In this document: positions 44,085 through 58,041 of the stretch, one piece after another | How the letters are laid out: every line of letters begins with the position of its first letter | How positions within the stretch are numbered: the first letter of the stretch is position 1 | NCBI RefSeq assembly: GCF_018991925.1 | Contig: NW_024725489.1 | Span: 7,115,916-7,179,915 of the forward strand | Length of the DNA stretch: 64,000 nucleotides | Reading direction: 5' to 3' | Source of the DNA: Homarus americanus | Lineage: Eukaryota; Arthropoda; Malacostraca; Decapoda; Nephropidae | Notes under the pieces: model-generated | Told to the model about the DNA's origin: nothing | The model's input: only the letters and a program-made list of their open reading frames with translations | The model's database searches: none | Translations under genes and position numbers: made by a program

Positions 44085-47000
44085 CTAATATAGACAGGTG
44101 TGTTCCCATATACAGACAGGTGTGTTCCCATATACAGACAGGTGTGTTTACTAATATATAGACAGGTGTGTTTACTAATATATAGACAGGTGTGTTCCCA
44201 TATACAGACAGGTGTGTTTACTAATATATAGACAGGTGTTCCATATACAGACAGGTGTGTTTACTAATATATAGACAGGTGTGTTTACTAATATATAGAC
44301 AGGTGTGTTCCCATATACAGACAGGTGTGTTTCATATACAGACAGGTGTGTTCCCGTATATAGACAGGTGTGTTCCCATATACAGACAGGTGTGTTTACT
44401 AATATATAGACAGGTGTGTTCCCATATACAGACAGGTGTGTTTACTAATATATGACAGGTGTGTTTACTAATATATAGACAGGTGTGTTCCCATATACAG
44501 ACAGGTGTGTTTTCTAATATACAGACAGGTGTGTTCCCATATATAGGCAGGTGTGTTCCCATATACAGACAGGTGTGTTTACTAATATATAGACAGGTGT
44601 GTTCCCATATACAGACAGGTGTGTTTACTAATATATAGACAGGTGTGTTCCCATATATACAGACAGGTGTGTTTACTAATATATAGACAGGTGTGTTTAC
44701 TAATATAGACAGGTGTGTTTACTAATATATAGACAGGTGTGTTCCCATATACAGACAGGTGTGTTTCTAATATACAGACAGGTGTGTTCCCATATATAGA
44801 CAGGTGTGTTTACTAATATATAGACAGGTGTGTTCCCATATACAGACAGGTGTGTTTACTAATATATAGACAGGTTGTGTTTACTAATATATAGACAGGT
44901 GTGTTCCCCATATACAGGTGTGTTTACTAATATATAGACAGGTGTGTTCCCATATATAGACAGGTGTGTTTACTAATATATAGACAGGTGTGTTCCCATA
45001 TACAGACAGGTGTGTTTACTAATATATAGACAGGTGTGTTCCCATATATAGACAGGTGTGTTCTCATATATAGGTGTGTTCCCATATAGACAGGTGTGTT
45101 CCCATATATAGACAGGTGTGTTCCCATATACAGACAGGTGTGTTTACTAATATATATACGACAAGGTGTGTTTACTAATATATGAACAGGTGTGTTCCCC
45201 ATATACAGACAGGTGTGTTTACTGATATATAGACAGGTGTGTTTACTAATATAAAGACGGTGTGTTTACTAATATATAGACAGGTGTGTTCCCATATATA
45301 AGACAGGTGTGTTTACTAATATATAGACAGGTGTGTTCCCATACAGACAGGTGTGTTCCCATATACAGACAGGTGTGTACTAAGACAGGTGTGTTACTAA
45401 TATAAACAGGTGTGTTTACTAATATATAGACAGGTGTGTTTATAATATATAGATGGGTGTGTTCCCATATACAGCAGGTGTGTTTACTAATATATAGACA
45501 GGTGTGTTCCCATATATAGACAGGTGTGTTCCCATATATAGACAGGTGTGTTCCCATATACAGACAGGTGTGTTTACTAATATATAGACAGGTGTGTTTA
45601 CATATATACAGGTGTGTTCCCATATACGAACAGGTGTGTTTACTAATATATAGACAGGTGTGTTCCCATATACAAGACAGGTGTGTTTACTAATATAAAC
45701 AGGTGTGTTTACTAATATATGGTGTTCCCATATACGGACAGGTGTGTTTACTAATATATAGACAGGTGTGTTCCATATACAGACAGGTGTGTTCCTCTTA
45801 TATAAATATGTGTGCTCCCATATATAGAGGTGTGTTCCCATATATAGACAGGTGTGTTCCCATATATGAGCAGGTGTGTTCTCATATATGAACAGGTGTG
45901 TTCCCATATACAGACAGGTGTGTTTACTAATATACAGACAGGTGTGTTTACTAATATATAGACAGGTGTGTTCCCATATACAGACAGGTGTGTTTACTGA
46001 TATAGACAGGTGTGTTTATAATATATAGACAGGTGTGTTTACTAAATATAGACAGGTTCCCTACATACAGACAGGTGTGTTCCTCTTATAAAATATGTGT
46101 GTTCTATATATAGACAGGTGTGTTTCCATATATAGACAGGTGTGTTCTATATATAGACAGGTGTGTTCCCATATATAGACAGGTGGTTTACATATATAGA
46201 CAGTGTTCCAATAAGACAGGTGTGTTCTCTTATATAAATATGTGTGTTTCTATATATAGACAGGTGTGTTCCACATATAGACAGGTGTGTTCCCATATAT
46301 AGACAGGTGTGTTCCTATATATAGACAGGTGTGTTCCTATATACAGACAGGTGTGTTTACTAATATACAGACAGGTGTGTTTACTAATATATAGACAGGT
46401 GTGTTCCCTATATACAGACAGGTGTGTTTACTGATATATAGACAGGTGTGTTTACTAATATAGACAGGTGTGTTTACTAATATATAGACAGGTGTTCCTA
46501 TATACAGACAGGTGTGTTTACTAATATATAGACAGGTGTGTTTACTACATATAGACAGGTGTGTTCCCATACAGACAGGTGTGTTTACTAATATATAGAC
46601 AGGTGTGTTCCCATATACAGACAGGTGTGACTACATATAGACAGGTGTGTTTACTAATATATAGACAGGTGTGTTCCATACAGACAGGTGTGTTTACTAA
46701 TATATAGACAGGTGTGTCCCATATATAGACAGGTGTGTTTACTAATATATAGACAGGTGTGTTCTATATATAGACAGGTGTGTTCCCATATATAGACAGG
46801 TGTGTTCCCATATATAGACAGGTGTGTTTCCATATACAGACAGGTGTTTTACTAATATATAGACAGGTGTGTTCCCATATATAGACAGAGGTGTTCCCAT
46901 ATATAGACAGGTGTGTTCCCATATAGACAGGTGTCTAACAGACGGTGTTTAAAATATCGACAGGTGTGTTCCCATATAGACAGGTGTGTTCCCATATATA

Positions 47001-48417
47001 GACAGGTGTGTTCCCACATACAGACTGGTGTGTTTACTAATATATAGACAGGTGTGTTCCACATATAGACAGGTGTGTTCCCATATATAGACAGTGTGTT
47101 CACATATACAGACAGGTGTGTTTACTAATATATAGACAGGTGTGTTTACTAATATATAGACAGGTGTGTTACTAATATATAGACAGGTGTGTTCCTATAT
47201 ATAGACAGGTGTGTTCCCATATATAGACAGGTGTGTTTACTAATATAGACAGGTGTGTTCCCATATGACAGGTGTGTTTACTAATATATAGACAGGTGTG
47301 TTCCCATATAGACAGGTGTTCCCATATATAGACAGTGGTGTTCCCCATATATAGACAGGTGTGCCCATATATGGGTGTGTCCCCATATATAAACAGGTGT
47401 GTTCCCAATATAGACAGGTGTGTTCTATTATATAGACAGGTGTGTTCTATATATAGACAGGTGTGTCCCCATATATAGACAGGTGTGTTCTATATATGGT
47501 GTGTTCTCACATATAGACAGGTGTGTTCCACATAGAGACAGGTGTGTTTACTAATATATAGACAGGTGTGTTCCATATACAGACAGGTGTGTTTACTAAT
47601 ATATAGACAGGTGTGTTCCATATATAGACAGGTGTTCATGTATATACAGGTGTGTTTACTAATATATAGACAGGTGTGTTCGCATATACAGACAGGTGTG
47701 TTTACTAATATATAGACAGGTGTGTTTTACTAATATATAGACAGGTGTGTTCCTATATACAGGTTACAATATATAGACAGGTTCCCATATACAGGTGTGT
47801 TACTAATATATGACAGGTGTGTGTTCCCATATATAGACAGGTGTGTTCCCATATACAGACAGGTGTGTTTACTAATATATAGACAGTGTGTTCCATATAG
47901 ACAGGTGTGTTCTATATATAGCAGGTGTGTTTACTAATATATAGACAGGTGTGTTCCATATACAGACAGGTGTGTTTACTAATATATAGACAGGTGTGTT
48001 CCCATATACAGACAGGTGTGTTTACTAATATATAGACAGGTGTGTTTACTAATATATAGACAGGTGTGTTCCCATATACAGACAGGTGTTTACTATATAG
48101 ACAGGTGTGTTTACTAATATATAGACAGGTGTGTTCCTATATACAGACAGGTGTGTTTTACTAATATATAGACAGGTGTGTTTACTAATATATGACAGGT
48201 GTATACAGCAGGTGCAATATATAGACAGGTGTGTTCCCATATATAGACAGGTGTGTTCCTACATACAGACAGTGTTAATATATAGACAGTGTGTTCCCAT
48301 ATACAGGTGTGTTTACTAATATATAGACAGGTGTGTTTACTAATATATAGACAGGTGTGTTCCCACATATACAGACAGGTGTGTTTACTAAATATAGACA
48401 GGTGTGTTTTAAATATA
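44085..48417. repeat. 4.3-kb minisatellite of two alternating monomers
   Basis: Every monomer contains GACAGGTGTGTT. Type 1 continues TACTAATATATA and type 2 continues CCCATATACA or CCCATATATA, giving 22-25 bp. The two types mix without a fixed order. The array is cut off by an assembly gap on the right. Confidence 0.95.
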
Positions 48418-48517
48418 NNNNNNNNNNNNNNNNNNNNNNNNNNNNNNNNNNNNNNNNNNNNNNNNNNNNNNNNNNNNNNNNNNNNNNNNNNNNNNNNNNN
48501 NNNNNNNNNNNNNNNNN
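48418..48517. other. Assembly gap of 100 N
   Basis: Exactly 100 undetermined bases between two different repeat contexts. The round length suggests a gap of unknown true size. Confidence 0.98.
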
Positions 48518-48632
48518 TTATTATTATTATTATTATTACACACACAGACAGACAGACAGACAAACACACGCAGACAGACAGAACACACACACACACACAC
48601 ACACCCACACACACACACACACACACTGCCTG
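48518..48632. repeat. (TTA)n, (GACA)n and (CA)n
   Basis: Three short microsatellites directly after the gap. Confidence 0.9.
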
Positions 48633-48699
48633 ATAGATTGTGGTGGAGATCGTGTGAATGTTTGTATTATATCATCAACATTGTCGTTACTTGTTGATG

Positions 48700-51600
48700 T
48701 ATGAGAGGTCTACCATTACTACCACTATCACTACCACCATAACTACTCTACCACCATTACGACATTACCACCATCACTACTCTACCACCATTACGACTCT
48801 ACCACCATCACTACTCTACCACCATTACGACTCTACCACCATCACTACTCTACCACCATCACTACCACCATCACTCTCTCTACCACCATCACTGCTCTAC
48901 CACCATCACTACCACCATCCTTTCTCTACCACCATTACGACTCTACCACCATCACACAATCACTACCACCATTACTACTCTACCACCATCACTACTCTAC
49001 CACCATTACGATTCTACACCATCACTACCACCATTACTACTCTACCACCATCACTACCACCATCACTACTCTACCACCATTACTACTCTACCACCATTAC
49101 TACTCCACCATCACTACCACCATTACTACTCTACCATCACTACCACCATCACAGCTCTACCACAATCCTACCACCATCCCTTCCACCATCACTACTCTAC
49201 CACCATTACTACTCTACCACCATTACTACTCTACCATCACTACCACCATTGCATTCTACCACCATCACTACCACCATTACTATACCACCATCACTACCAC
49301 CATCACTTCTCTACCATTACTACTCTACCACCACTCTGCCACCATCACTCTACCATCACAACTCTACCATCACTACTACCATCACTGCTCTGCCACCATT
49401 ACTACCACCATCACTACCACCATCAGCACCACTTACTGCTCTACCAAATTTGCTGCTCTACACCATCACTACCACCATCACAGCTCTACCACCATCACTA
49501 CCACCATCCTTCTCTACCACCATTACTACCACCATCACTCTCTACCACCATCTCTACCACCATCCTAACTCTGCTACCATCACTACCACCATCACTGCTC
49601 TACCATCACTACCACCATCACAGCTCTACTACCATCACTACCACCATCACTGCTCTACTACCACCATCTTTCTCACCATCCAGCTCTACCCATCACTACC
49701 ACCATCCCTACTCTACCACCATCACAGCTCTACCACCATTACTGCTCTACCACTATCACCAGTTCTACCATTACTACTCTACCACCATCACTACCATCAC
49801 TACTACCATACTATCACCATTACTACTGCTCTACCCATCACTATACTGCTCTGCCACTATCACTTCACCATTCTGCTCTACCACCATTACTGCTCTACCA
49901 CCATCACCATACCATTACTACTCTACCATCACTACTACCATTACTATCACCATCACTTCTCTACCACCATCACTGCTCTGCACCATCACTACCACCATCA
50001 CTACCACCATCCTACTACCATTACTATCACCATCACTACTCTACCACCATCACTACACCATTACTATCACCATCACTACCATTACTATCACCATCACTAC
50101 TCTACCACCATCACTACCATCTCTACCACCATCACTACTCTACCATCACTACCATCACTACCGCATCACCACCACCATCACTACCACCATCACTACTACC
50201 ATTACTATCACCATCACTGCTACGCATTACTATCACCATCCTGCTCTGCCACCATCCTCCATCACTACCACCATCCTACCATCACTGCCATCACTACTCA
50301 CCATTACTATCACCATCACTCTACCGTTACTATCACCATCACTACTCTACCATCACTTCCCACCATCACTACTACCATTCACTATCACCATCACTGCTCT
50401 ACCGCACTCATCACTACCATCACTACCACCATCACCACCTGCATCCTTCTACCATTACTATCACCATCACTACTACCATTACTATCGCCATCACTACTCT
50501 GCCACCATCACTGCTACCATCACTGCTACCATCACTGCCATTACTATCACCATCACTGCCACCATCTGCTACCCATCCTGCCACCATCTCACCATCACTA
50601 CTGCCATTACTATCACCATCATACTGCCATTACTATCACCATCACTGCTCTACCACCTCACTGCACCTGCATCACTGCACCATCACTGCCATTGCTATCA
50701 CCATCACTGTCTACCACCATCACTACTGCCATCACTGCACCATCACTACTGCCTTACTATCACCATCACTGCTCTGCCACCATCACTCTCTACACCATCA
50801 CTCTACCTTACTACCACCATCACTACTACCTGCTACCATCCTCTCTCCATCCTCCCTTACTATCACCATCACTACTTACTATCACCATCCTTTCTCTACC
50901 ATCACTACCACCATCACCTACCCATCACTGCTCCATTACTATCACCATCACTACTCTTACCATCACTGCCACCATCACTACCACCATCACTACTACCATT
51001 CTATCACCATCACACTCTACCACCATCACTACTACCATCACTACCACCATCACTACTACCATTACTATCACCATCACTGCTCCTGCCATCACTACTGCCA
51101 TTGCTATCACCATCATTCTCTGCCACCATCCTTTCACTGCCATTACTGCCACCATCGCTCTCTGCCACTATCCTGCACCATTGCTACCACCATCACTACT
51201 ACCATTACTCCCATCACCACCATTGCTGCTCTGCCACCATCACTACTACCATTACTACCATTACTGCTCTCACCATCTCTCATTACTGCTCTACCATCAC
51301 TACTACCATTACATATCACCATCCTGCTGCCATCTTACTACTCATCCTTCTCATCACTACTGCATTCTATTATCACTGCTCTACCACCATCACTACTGTT
51401 ATATCACCATCACTTTTCTACCACCATCACTTCTCTGCCACATCACCTGCCGTTACTATCACCATCACCTTTCTACCATCACTACCACCATCCTTCTACC
51501 ATTACTACCATAATCACTGCTCTCTGCCATCACTGCCACCGTTACTATACCATCACTACTGCCATTACTATCGCCATCACTGCTCTACCACCATCACTTC

Positions 51601-52560
51601 TCTACCACCATCACCTGCTACCATTACTATCACCATCACTACTCTACCACCATCGCCTGCTCTCCACCATCACTACATCACTACCACCATCACTACATCA
51701 CTACTACCATTACTATCACCATCACTCTCCACCATCACTACTACCATACTATCACTATCACTACTCACCCACCATCTGCTCTACCATCACTATCTACCAC
51801 CATCACTACTACCATTACTATCACCATCACTACTCTACCACTATCTCTTCTCTACCACCATCACTACTCTACCACCATCCTCTCTGCCACCATCACTGCT
51901 GCCATTCTATCACCATCACTGCTCTACCCACCATCCTTCTCTACCCACCATCCTGCTACCACCATCACTATCTACCACCATCACTGCTACCGTTACTATC
52001 ACCATCACTCTCTACCATCCTTTCTTCTGCCATCACTATTACCACCATCACTACTACCATTACTACTCTGCCCATCACTACTACCATTACTATCACCATC
52101 ACTACCACCATCACTACCACCATCACTACTACCATTACTCATCCTACTCTACCACCATCACTACTACCATTACTATCACTATCACTGCTCTACCATCACT
52201 CTCTACCACCATCATTTCTCTACCACCACCATCACTACCATTACTATCACCATCTTTCTCTACCACCATCATTTCTCTACCACCATCACCTCTACCACTA
52301 TCACTACTCTACCACCATCACTACTACCATTACTATCACCATCACTACTTACCACCATCACTACTCTACCACCATCACTTCTCTACCACCATCACTACCA
52401 TTACTATCACCATCACTACTCTACCATCACTACTCTACCACCATCACTACTACCATTACTACTCTACCACCATCACTACTACCATTACTATCACAATCAC
52501 TACTCTACCATCTACCACCATCACTACCACCATTACTACCACCATTATCACCACCACCAG
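48700..52560. repeat. 3.9-kb ACC/ATC/ACT-rich satellite-like array
   Basis: Irregular arrangement of CTACCACCATCACTACT, ACCATTACT and TATCACCATCACT words. Units are multiples of three and lack stop codons on the plus strand, which creates frames of 951 and 503 codons rich in Thr, Pro, Leu, Ser, His and Tyr. These have no domain, start context or non-repeat portion, so I do not call them genes. Confidence 0.95.
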
Positions 52561-52564
52561 CACT

Positions 52565-53205
52565 CAGGTCGGGTGGGAAGTGTCGGGGCGTCGAGTGGGA
52601 GGTGTCAAGTAATAAGTGTCAAGTGGGAGTGTCAGTGGGAGTGTCGAGTGGGAGGTGTCAAGTGGGCGTGGGTAGGAGTGTCGAGGTAGGAGTGTGAAGG
52701 TGTCAAATGGGAGGTGTCAAGTGGGAGTATGGAGTGGGGCTGTGGAGAGGAGTGTCGAGTGGGAGTGTCAGTGGGAGGTGTCAAGTGTGAGTGTCTAGTG
52801 GGAGTGTTAGGAGGTGTCAAGTGTAGTGTTGAGTGGAGTGTCGAGTGGGAGGTGTAAAGTGGAGTGTCAGTGGGAGGTGTCAGAGTGGGAGTGTTGGTTG
52901 GAGTGTTGAGTGGGAGTGTTGATGGAGTGTCGAGTGGGAGGTGTCAGTGGGAGTTTTAAGTGGGGAGTGTCAGGTGGGACTGTCGGGTGGGAGTGTTGAG
53001 TGGGGAGTGTCAGTGGGAGGTGTCAATGGGGTGTCGGGTGGGACTGTCGAGTGGGGTGTGGGTGGTGTCAAATGGGAGGTGTCAAGTGGGAAGTATGGAG
53101 TGGGGGTGTGGAGAGGAGTGTCAAGTGGGAGTGTTGAGTGAGGTGTCGAGTGGGAGTGTCGAGTGGGAGTGTCAGTGGGGTGTTGAGTGGGAGTGTCAGT
53201 GAGGA
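52565..53205. repeat. 14-15-bp G-rich minisatellite
   Basis: Units of GTGTCGAGTGGGAG and GTGTCAAGTGGGAG with many variants. Confidence 0.9.
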
Positions 53206-53254
53206 GCAATCTAAAGAGAAAGTCACTAACCTTTGACCTGGCACAAATGTGGAG

Positions 53255-53286
<32 letters not shown>

Positions 53287-53475
53287 GAGAGAGCTTTTAC
53301 ATGGACCCAAAATCGTTGTCGTGCCAAATTTGAACATCTGAATACGATACAAAAATTCAAGTGTATTTACACACACACACACACACACACATACACACAC
53401 ATATAATTTCGTACCCAGATTCCAATAATCCGTGACAAAGGGTTAATACGGTAGGGGAATGATGACATAAAATGA
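53206..53475. repeat. Spacer with (GA)n and (CA)n
   Basis: GA at 53252-53280 and CA at 53371-53400; otherwise no recognised feature. Confidence 0.75.
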
Positions 53476-53760
53476 CAATAGCCAATCATGAGAAGGTCTT
53501 GATGACATCACTAATTGTAATGGTGATAATAGCCAATCACGAGAGGGCCTTGATGACGTAAGAAGATAAGAGCCAATAATGAGAGAACATTTGTTGATAT
53601 AAAGTGAAGACAGCCAAATACGAGGATTGGTGACGTCATTATTTGTTATGGTGACAAGAACCAATCAGAGTAGGTCAAATACGCTATGGAAATCAGTGTA
53701 TGCATTAAGTACAGCCAATTAGAGAAGGTCTGGATAATGTCACGCGGTATAATGAACGTA
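53476..53760. repeat. Degenerate 40-53-bp repeat with CCAAT box and CRE-like motif
   Basis: Six units with AGCCAAT or a near match at 53482, 53533, 53573, 53613, 53661 and 53714. Each is followed by a GAGA-like stretch, and several carry TGACGTCA-like sites (GATGACATCA 53501, GATGACGTA 53552, TGACGTCA 53631). Confidence 0.7.
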
Positions 53761-53784
53761 ATAACTTAATGTATAGTTCTGAGC

Positions 53785-55050
53785 TGCAATTTGGCAACAT
53801 GAAAACTTCCTCACCACTCACTGTCTTGTCAGCTTTCTCGATTACATATACCGCCATCTCGAAACGAAAAACGTCTGTAGCTGTCTGTTGATTTCACTAA
53901 AGCGTTCGACCTAGTCGACCACAATATAATCATCAACAAAGCTATTGACCTCGGGCTTCGAGAAGTCTTATACCATAGCTTAGACACCTCAGTGACCGAC
54001 GCCAATGTACTTCCGAGGCTGTCTCCACCTTTCAGTCACTCACCTGCGTCCCAGCACCAAGATGGGACCACTCTGCTTCCTTATGCTCATCAAGATGCCC
54101 TAAGAAAACCCCCTGCTCGCTGGAAATATGTCGACGACTCCACCATTGGGATCAGCGTCAACAATTCTTCCCTATACCGCCCTTCAGGATTTATTGAACA
54201 GTCTCCAAAACTGGGCCACCAACAACCATGTCACCATCAACCATACCAGACCATTGTCCCACCTCCTTCCATTACTCTAGGTCCGAACACACACTCCAGG
54301 TTGTAGATTCCACGAAGCTCCTCGGCGTCACCATAGACAACAAACTAAATTGGAAACCACACGTCAGTGAAGTTGTCAAATCCTCCAGTTTCGTCTCCAC
54401 CTCCTCCGCCGACTCAAGTCCCTCAGGGTTCCTGCCTGGCTCCTCAGTGTTTACAACTCATACTTCCAAGCTCACCTATGCTCCCCCACCTGGTCTTCCT
54501 CCTAAATGCCACACAACGTAAACGCCTCGAAAAAAGTGCAAAGAGGGGCATGCAAGATTATTCTCTTCCCTACTCCACATATCAGAAGCGCTCAACCACT
54601 GACGCCTTTCGACTCTCACTGACCATCACCACGACCTCATCTGCAAATTTGGTAAGAAGCTTCTACACCATCCCCCCACGGCTCCTACTACCACCTGAGA
54701 TCCCTTGTCCAAAATTTGCTGTTCGACACCACAACATCCAGCCCATACGTGCACAGACTGATCGCTATAAGAACAGCCCAGTCCCAACCATTGTAAAGAT
54801 TATCAATAACTTGTAATATATCAGTGTATTCACTCCCAGTAAACACTGTCTTCCTACACTGTCACTATGTTGAAATGAACTGTAGTTTGAGCTTTTCCCC
54901 ATCTAGTTATTATATGTCTTATTTGTGTCACTTATGTTACTTGTATATTATTTGTAATTCGTAACCCATTCAAATATGTAACTGTATATTTTCAGCCTTC
55001 TGGCGCAAGCTCTTTCAATAAACCGTTAATTATTATTATTATTATTTATT
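53785..55050 (+). mobile_element. Second copy of the YVDD-type LINE, 5' truncated
   Basis: Matches the minus-strand LINE at 18310-16990. It begins inside the RT, with the STKAFDLVDHNIIINKAIDL-like region near 53890-53950 in broken frames. It holds the intact catalytic YVDD (54127-54138), KLLGVTIDNKLNWK and the NATQRKRLEK block. It ends with TTTCAATAAACCGTTAATTA and (ATT)n. At least three frameshifts separate frames at 53992, 54228 and 54367. Confidence 0.85.
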
Positions 55051-55074
55051 ATTAGGCCTGGATGGCGTCACGAC

Positions 55075-55480
55075 CACAACCACGTATTATGTTGGTGGTG
55101 ATGGTGGTAGTGGTGGTGGTAGGGGTGGTGGTGGTGATGATGCTAATAGTAGTGGTAGTGATGATAGTAGTGGTGGTAGTAATAGTAGTGATAATGGAGG
55201 TGGTGGTGGTGGTAGTGGCAGTGATGATAGTAGTTAGTGTAGTAGTAGTAGTGATGATGGTGGTAGTAGTCGTAGTGGTATTGATGAAGGTGGAAGCAGT
55301 AATGGTGGTGGTGGTGGTGGTATTAGTGGTGGTGATGGTGGTAGTGGTAGTGGTGATGGTAGTAGTGGTAGTACTGTAGTGGTAGTGGTGATGGTAGTAG
55401 TGGTAGTACTGTAGTGGTAGTGGTGATGGAAGTACTGTAGTGGTAGTGGTGATGGTAGTACTGTAGTGGTGGTTGAGTGG
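55075..55480. repeat. (GTG/GTA)n trinucleotide-rich array
   Basis: GGTGGTAGTGGTGATG-type words, ending in a repeated GGTAGTGGTGATGGTAGTAC pattern near 55365-55470. Val-rich frames are by-products. Confidence 0.9.
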
Positions 55481-55585
55481 ACTACCACCTTACCCACTCA
55501 GTATGCGAGTGTGTGGGTCACTAACGACACCGGTGAAATGTAATACAGCAGGTGAGGTGAGGCAGGAGTGTTGTGCCTTAGGTAG

Positions 55586-55644
<59 letters not shown>
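55586..55644. repeat. (CT)n microsatellite
   Basis: About 29 CT units. Confidence 0.95.
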
Positions 55645-55648
<4 letters not shown>

Positions 55649-55683
55649 CTTTTAATTTATTTACAATGATACTGTGTATAAAA

Positions 55684-57432
55684 TGGTTGTCATCGTACTC
55701 AAAGGGTTAAGTCATCATACTCAAAGGATTAAGTCATCATACTCAAAAGATTAAGTCATCATACTCAAATAATTAAGTCATCATATTCAAAGGATTAAGC
55801 CATCATTCTCAAAGGATTAAGTCATCATACTCAAAAGATTAAGTCATCATACTCAAATAATTAAGTCATCATACTCAAAGGATTAAGTCATCATACTCAA
55901 AGGATTAAGTCAGCATACTCGAAGGATTAAGTCACCATACTCAAAGGATTAAGCCATCATTCTCAAAGGATTAAGTCATCATACTCGAAGGATTAAGCCA
56001 TCATACTCAAAGGATAAAGTCATCATACTCAAAGGATTAAGTCATCATACTCGAAGGATTAAGTCATCATACTCGAAGGATTAAGCCATCATACTCAAAG
56101 GATTAAGTCATCATACTCAAAGGATTAAGTCATCATACTCAAAGGATTAAGTCATCATACTCAAAGGATTAAGTCATCATACTCGAAGGATTAAGTCATC
56201 ATACTCAAAGGATTAAGTCATCATACTCAAAGGATTAAGTCATCATACTCAAAGGATTAAGTCATCATACTCGAAGGATTAAGCCATCATACTCAAAGGA
56301 TTAAGTCATCATACTCGAAGGATTAAGCCATCATACTCAAAGGATTAAGTCATCATACTCGAAGGATTAAGCCATCATACTCAAAGGATTAAGTCATCAT
56401 ACTCGAAGGATTAAGCCATCATACTCAAAGGATTAAGTCAGCATACTCATAGGATTACGTCATCATACTCAAAGGATTAAGTCAGCATACTCATAGGATT
56501 AAGTCATACTCAAAGGATTAAGTCATCATATTCAAAGGATTAAGTCATCATACTCGAAGGATTAAGCCATCATACTCAAAGGATTAAGTCATCATACTCA
56601 AAGGATTAAGTCATCATACTCAAAGGATTAAGCCATCGTACTCAAAGGTTTAAGCCATCGTACTCAAAGGATTAAGTCATCATACTCAACGGATTAAGTC
56701 ATACTCAAAGGATTTAGTCATCATACTCAAAGGATTAAGTCAACATACTCAAAGGATTAAGTCATCATACTCAAAGGATTAAGTCATCATACTCAAAGGA
56801 TTAAGTCATCATACTCAAAGGATTAAGTCATCATACTCAAAGGATTAAGTCATCATACTCAAAGTTAAGTCATCATACTCGAAGGATTAACCATCATACT
56901 CAAAGGATTAAGTCATCATACTCGAAGGATTAAGCCATCATACTCAAAGGATTAAGTCATGCATACTCATAGGATTAAGTCATCATACTCAAAGGATTAA
57001 GTCAGCATACTCATAGGATTAAGTCATACTCAAAGGATTAAGTCATCATATTCAAAGGATTAAGTCATCATACTCAAAGGATTAAGTCATCATACTCAAA
57101 GGATTAAGTCATCATACTCAAAGGATTAAGTCATCATACTCAAAGTTAAGTCATCATACTCAAAGTTAAGTCATCATACTCAAGGATTAAGTCATCATAC
57201 TCAAAGGATTAAGTCATACTCAAAGGTTTAAGTCATCATACTCAAAGTTATTATCCTCACAGAGGTTAAAGTCATCACTCAAAGGATTAAGTCATCATAC
57301 TCAAAGGATTAAGTCATCATACTCAAAGGATTAAGTCATCATACTCAAAGGATTAAGTCATCATACTCAAAGGATTAAGTCATCATACTCAAAGGATTAA
57401 GTCATCATACTCAAAGGATTAAGTCATTATTC
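55684..57432. repeat. 22-bp minisatellite, about 80 copies
   Basis: Unit AAGTCATCATACTC plus AAAGGATT. Common variants are AAGCCATC, CTCGAAGG and CTCATAGG. CTCGAAGG and AAGCCATC tend to occur in adjacent units, giving a partial higher-order pattern between 56000 and 56440. Confidence 0.95.
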
Positions 57433-57540
57433 TCACGATGTAAGAATTTAATTTTTTAAGTACATCTCTATTTAAGCTCAAATTGCATACCATATATTAA
57501 ACACAATATACCAAACAAACAGACACACTATATCACCCAC

Positions 57541-57571
57541 TAACCTAACCTAACCTAACCTAACCTAACCT
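57541..57571. repeat. Interstitial telomere-type repeat (CCTAA)6 / (TTAGG)6
   Basis: Six perfect TAACC pentamers, the ancestral arthropod telomere repeat on the minus strand. It is bracketed by unique sequence on both sides, so it is internal rather than a chromosome end. Confidence 0.85.
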
Positions 57572-57705
57572 ACACGCCGCTTCTCACAGTATAAACCTTC
57601 ACCTTATAACATTAGCCTTTAAAGAACTACCTCTGACTGGCACGGTGCGATCAACGGGTCTTGCTTGATCTTACATTGGGCAAGTTATAGTAGGTAGGTG
57701 AACGA

Positions 57706-58008
57706 GTGGTGTGGTCAGGAAGTGTGTGGGGGAGGTGGGGAGTGTGTGGGGAGAGGGTCAGTGAGTGTGGGGGAGGGGTCAGCGTGTGTGTGTGTGGGAG
57801 GGTCAGTGTGTGTGGGGGGTCAGTGAGTGTGTGTGGGGGAGGTCAGTGTGTGTGTGTGTGTGTGTGTGTGGGGGGGTGGTGTGTGTGTGTGTGTGGGGAG
57901 GGTCAGTGTGTGTGGGGGAGGGGTCAGTGGTGTGTGTGTGTGGGGGGGTCAGTGTGTGTGTGTGTGTGTGTGTGGGGAGGGGGGTCAGTGTGTGTGTGTG
58001 GGGAGGGT

Positions 58009-58041
<33 letters not shown>

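Noticed and set aside
48658..51513. Single 951-codon open frame as a real gene
   Set aside because: It lies wholly inside a low-complexity tandem array, has no non-repeat domain, and the array shifts frame into a second long frame at 51101.
55684..57432. 22-bp satellite derived from the RTE-like LINE 3' end
   Set aside because: Both contain TCATACTCGA-like words, but the shared stretch is only about 10-12 bases and the rest differs.
57541..57571. True chromosome end
   Set aside because: Only six pentamers, followed on both sides by other sequence.
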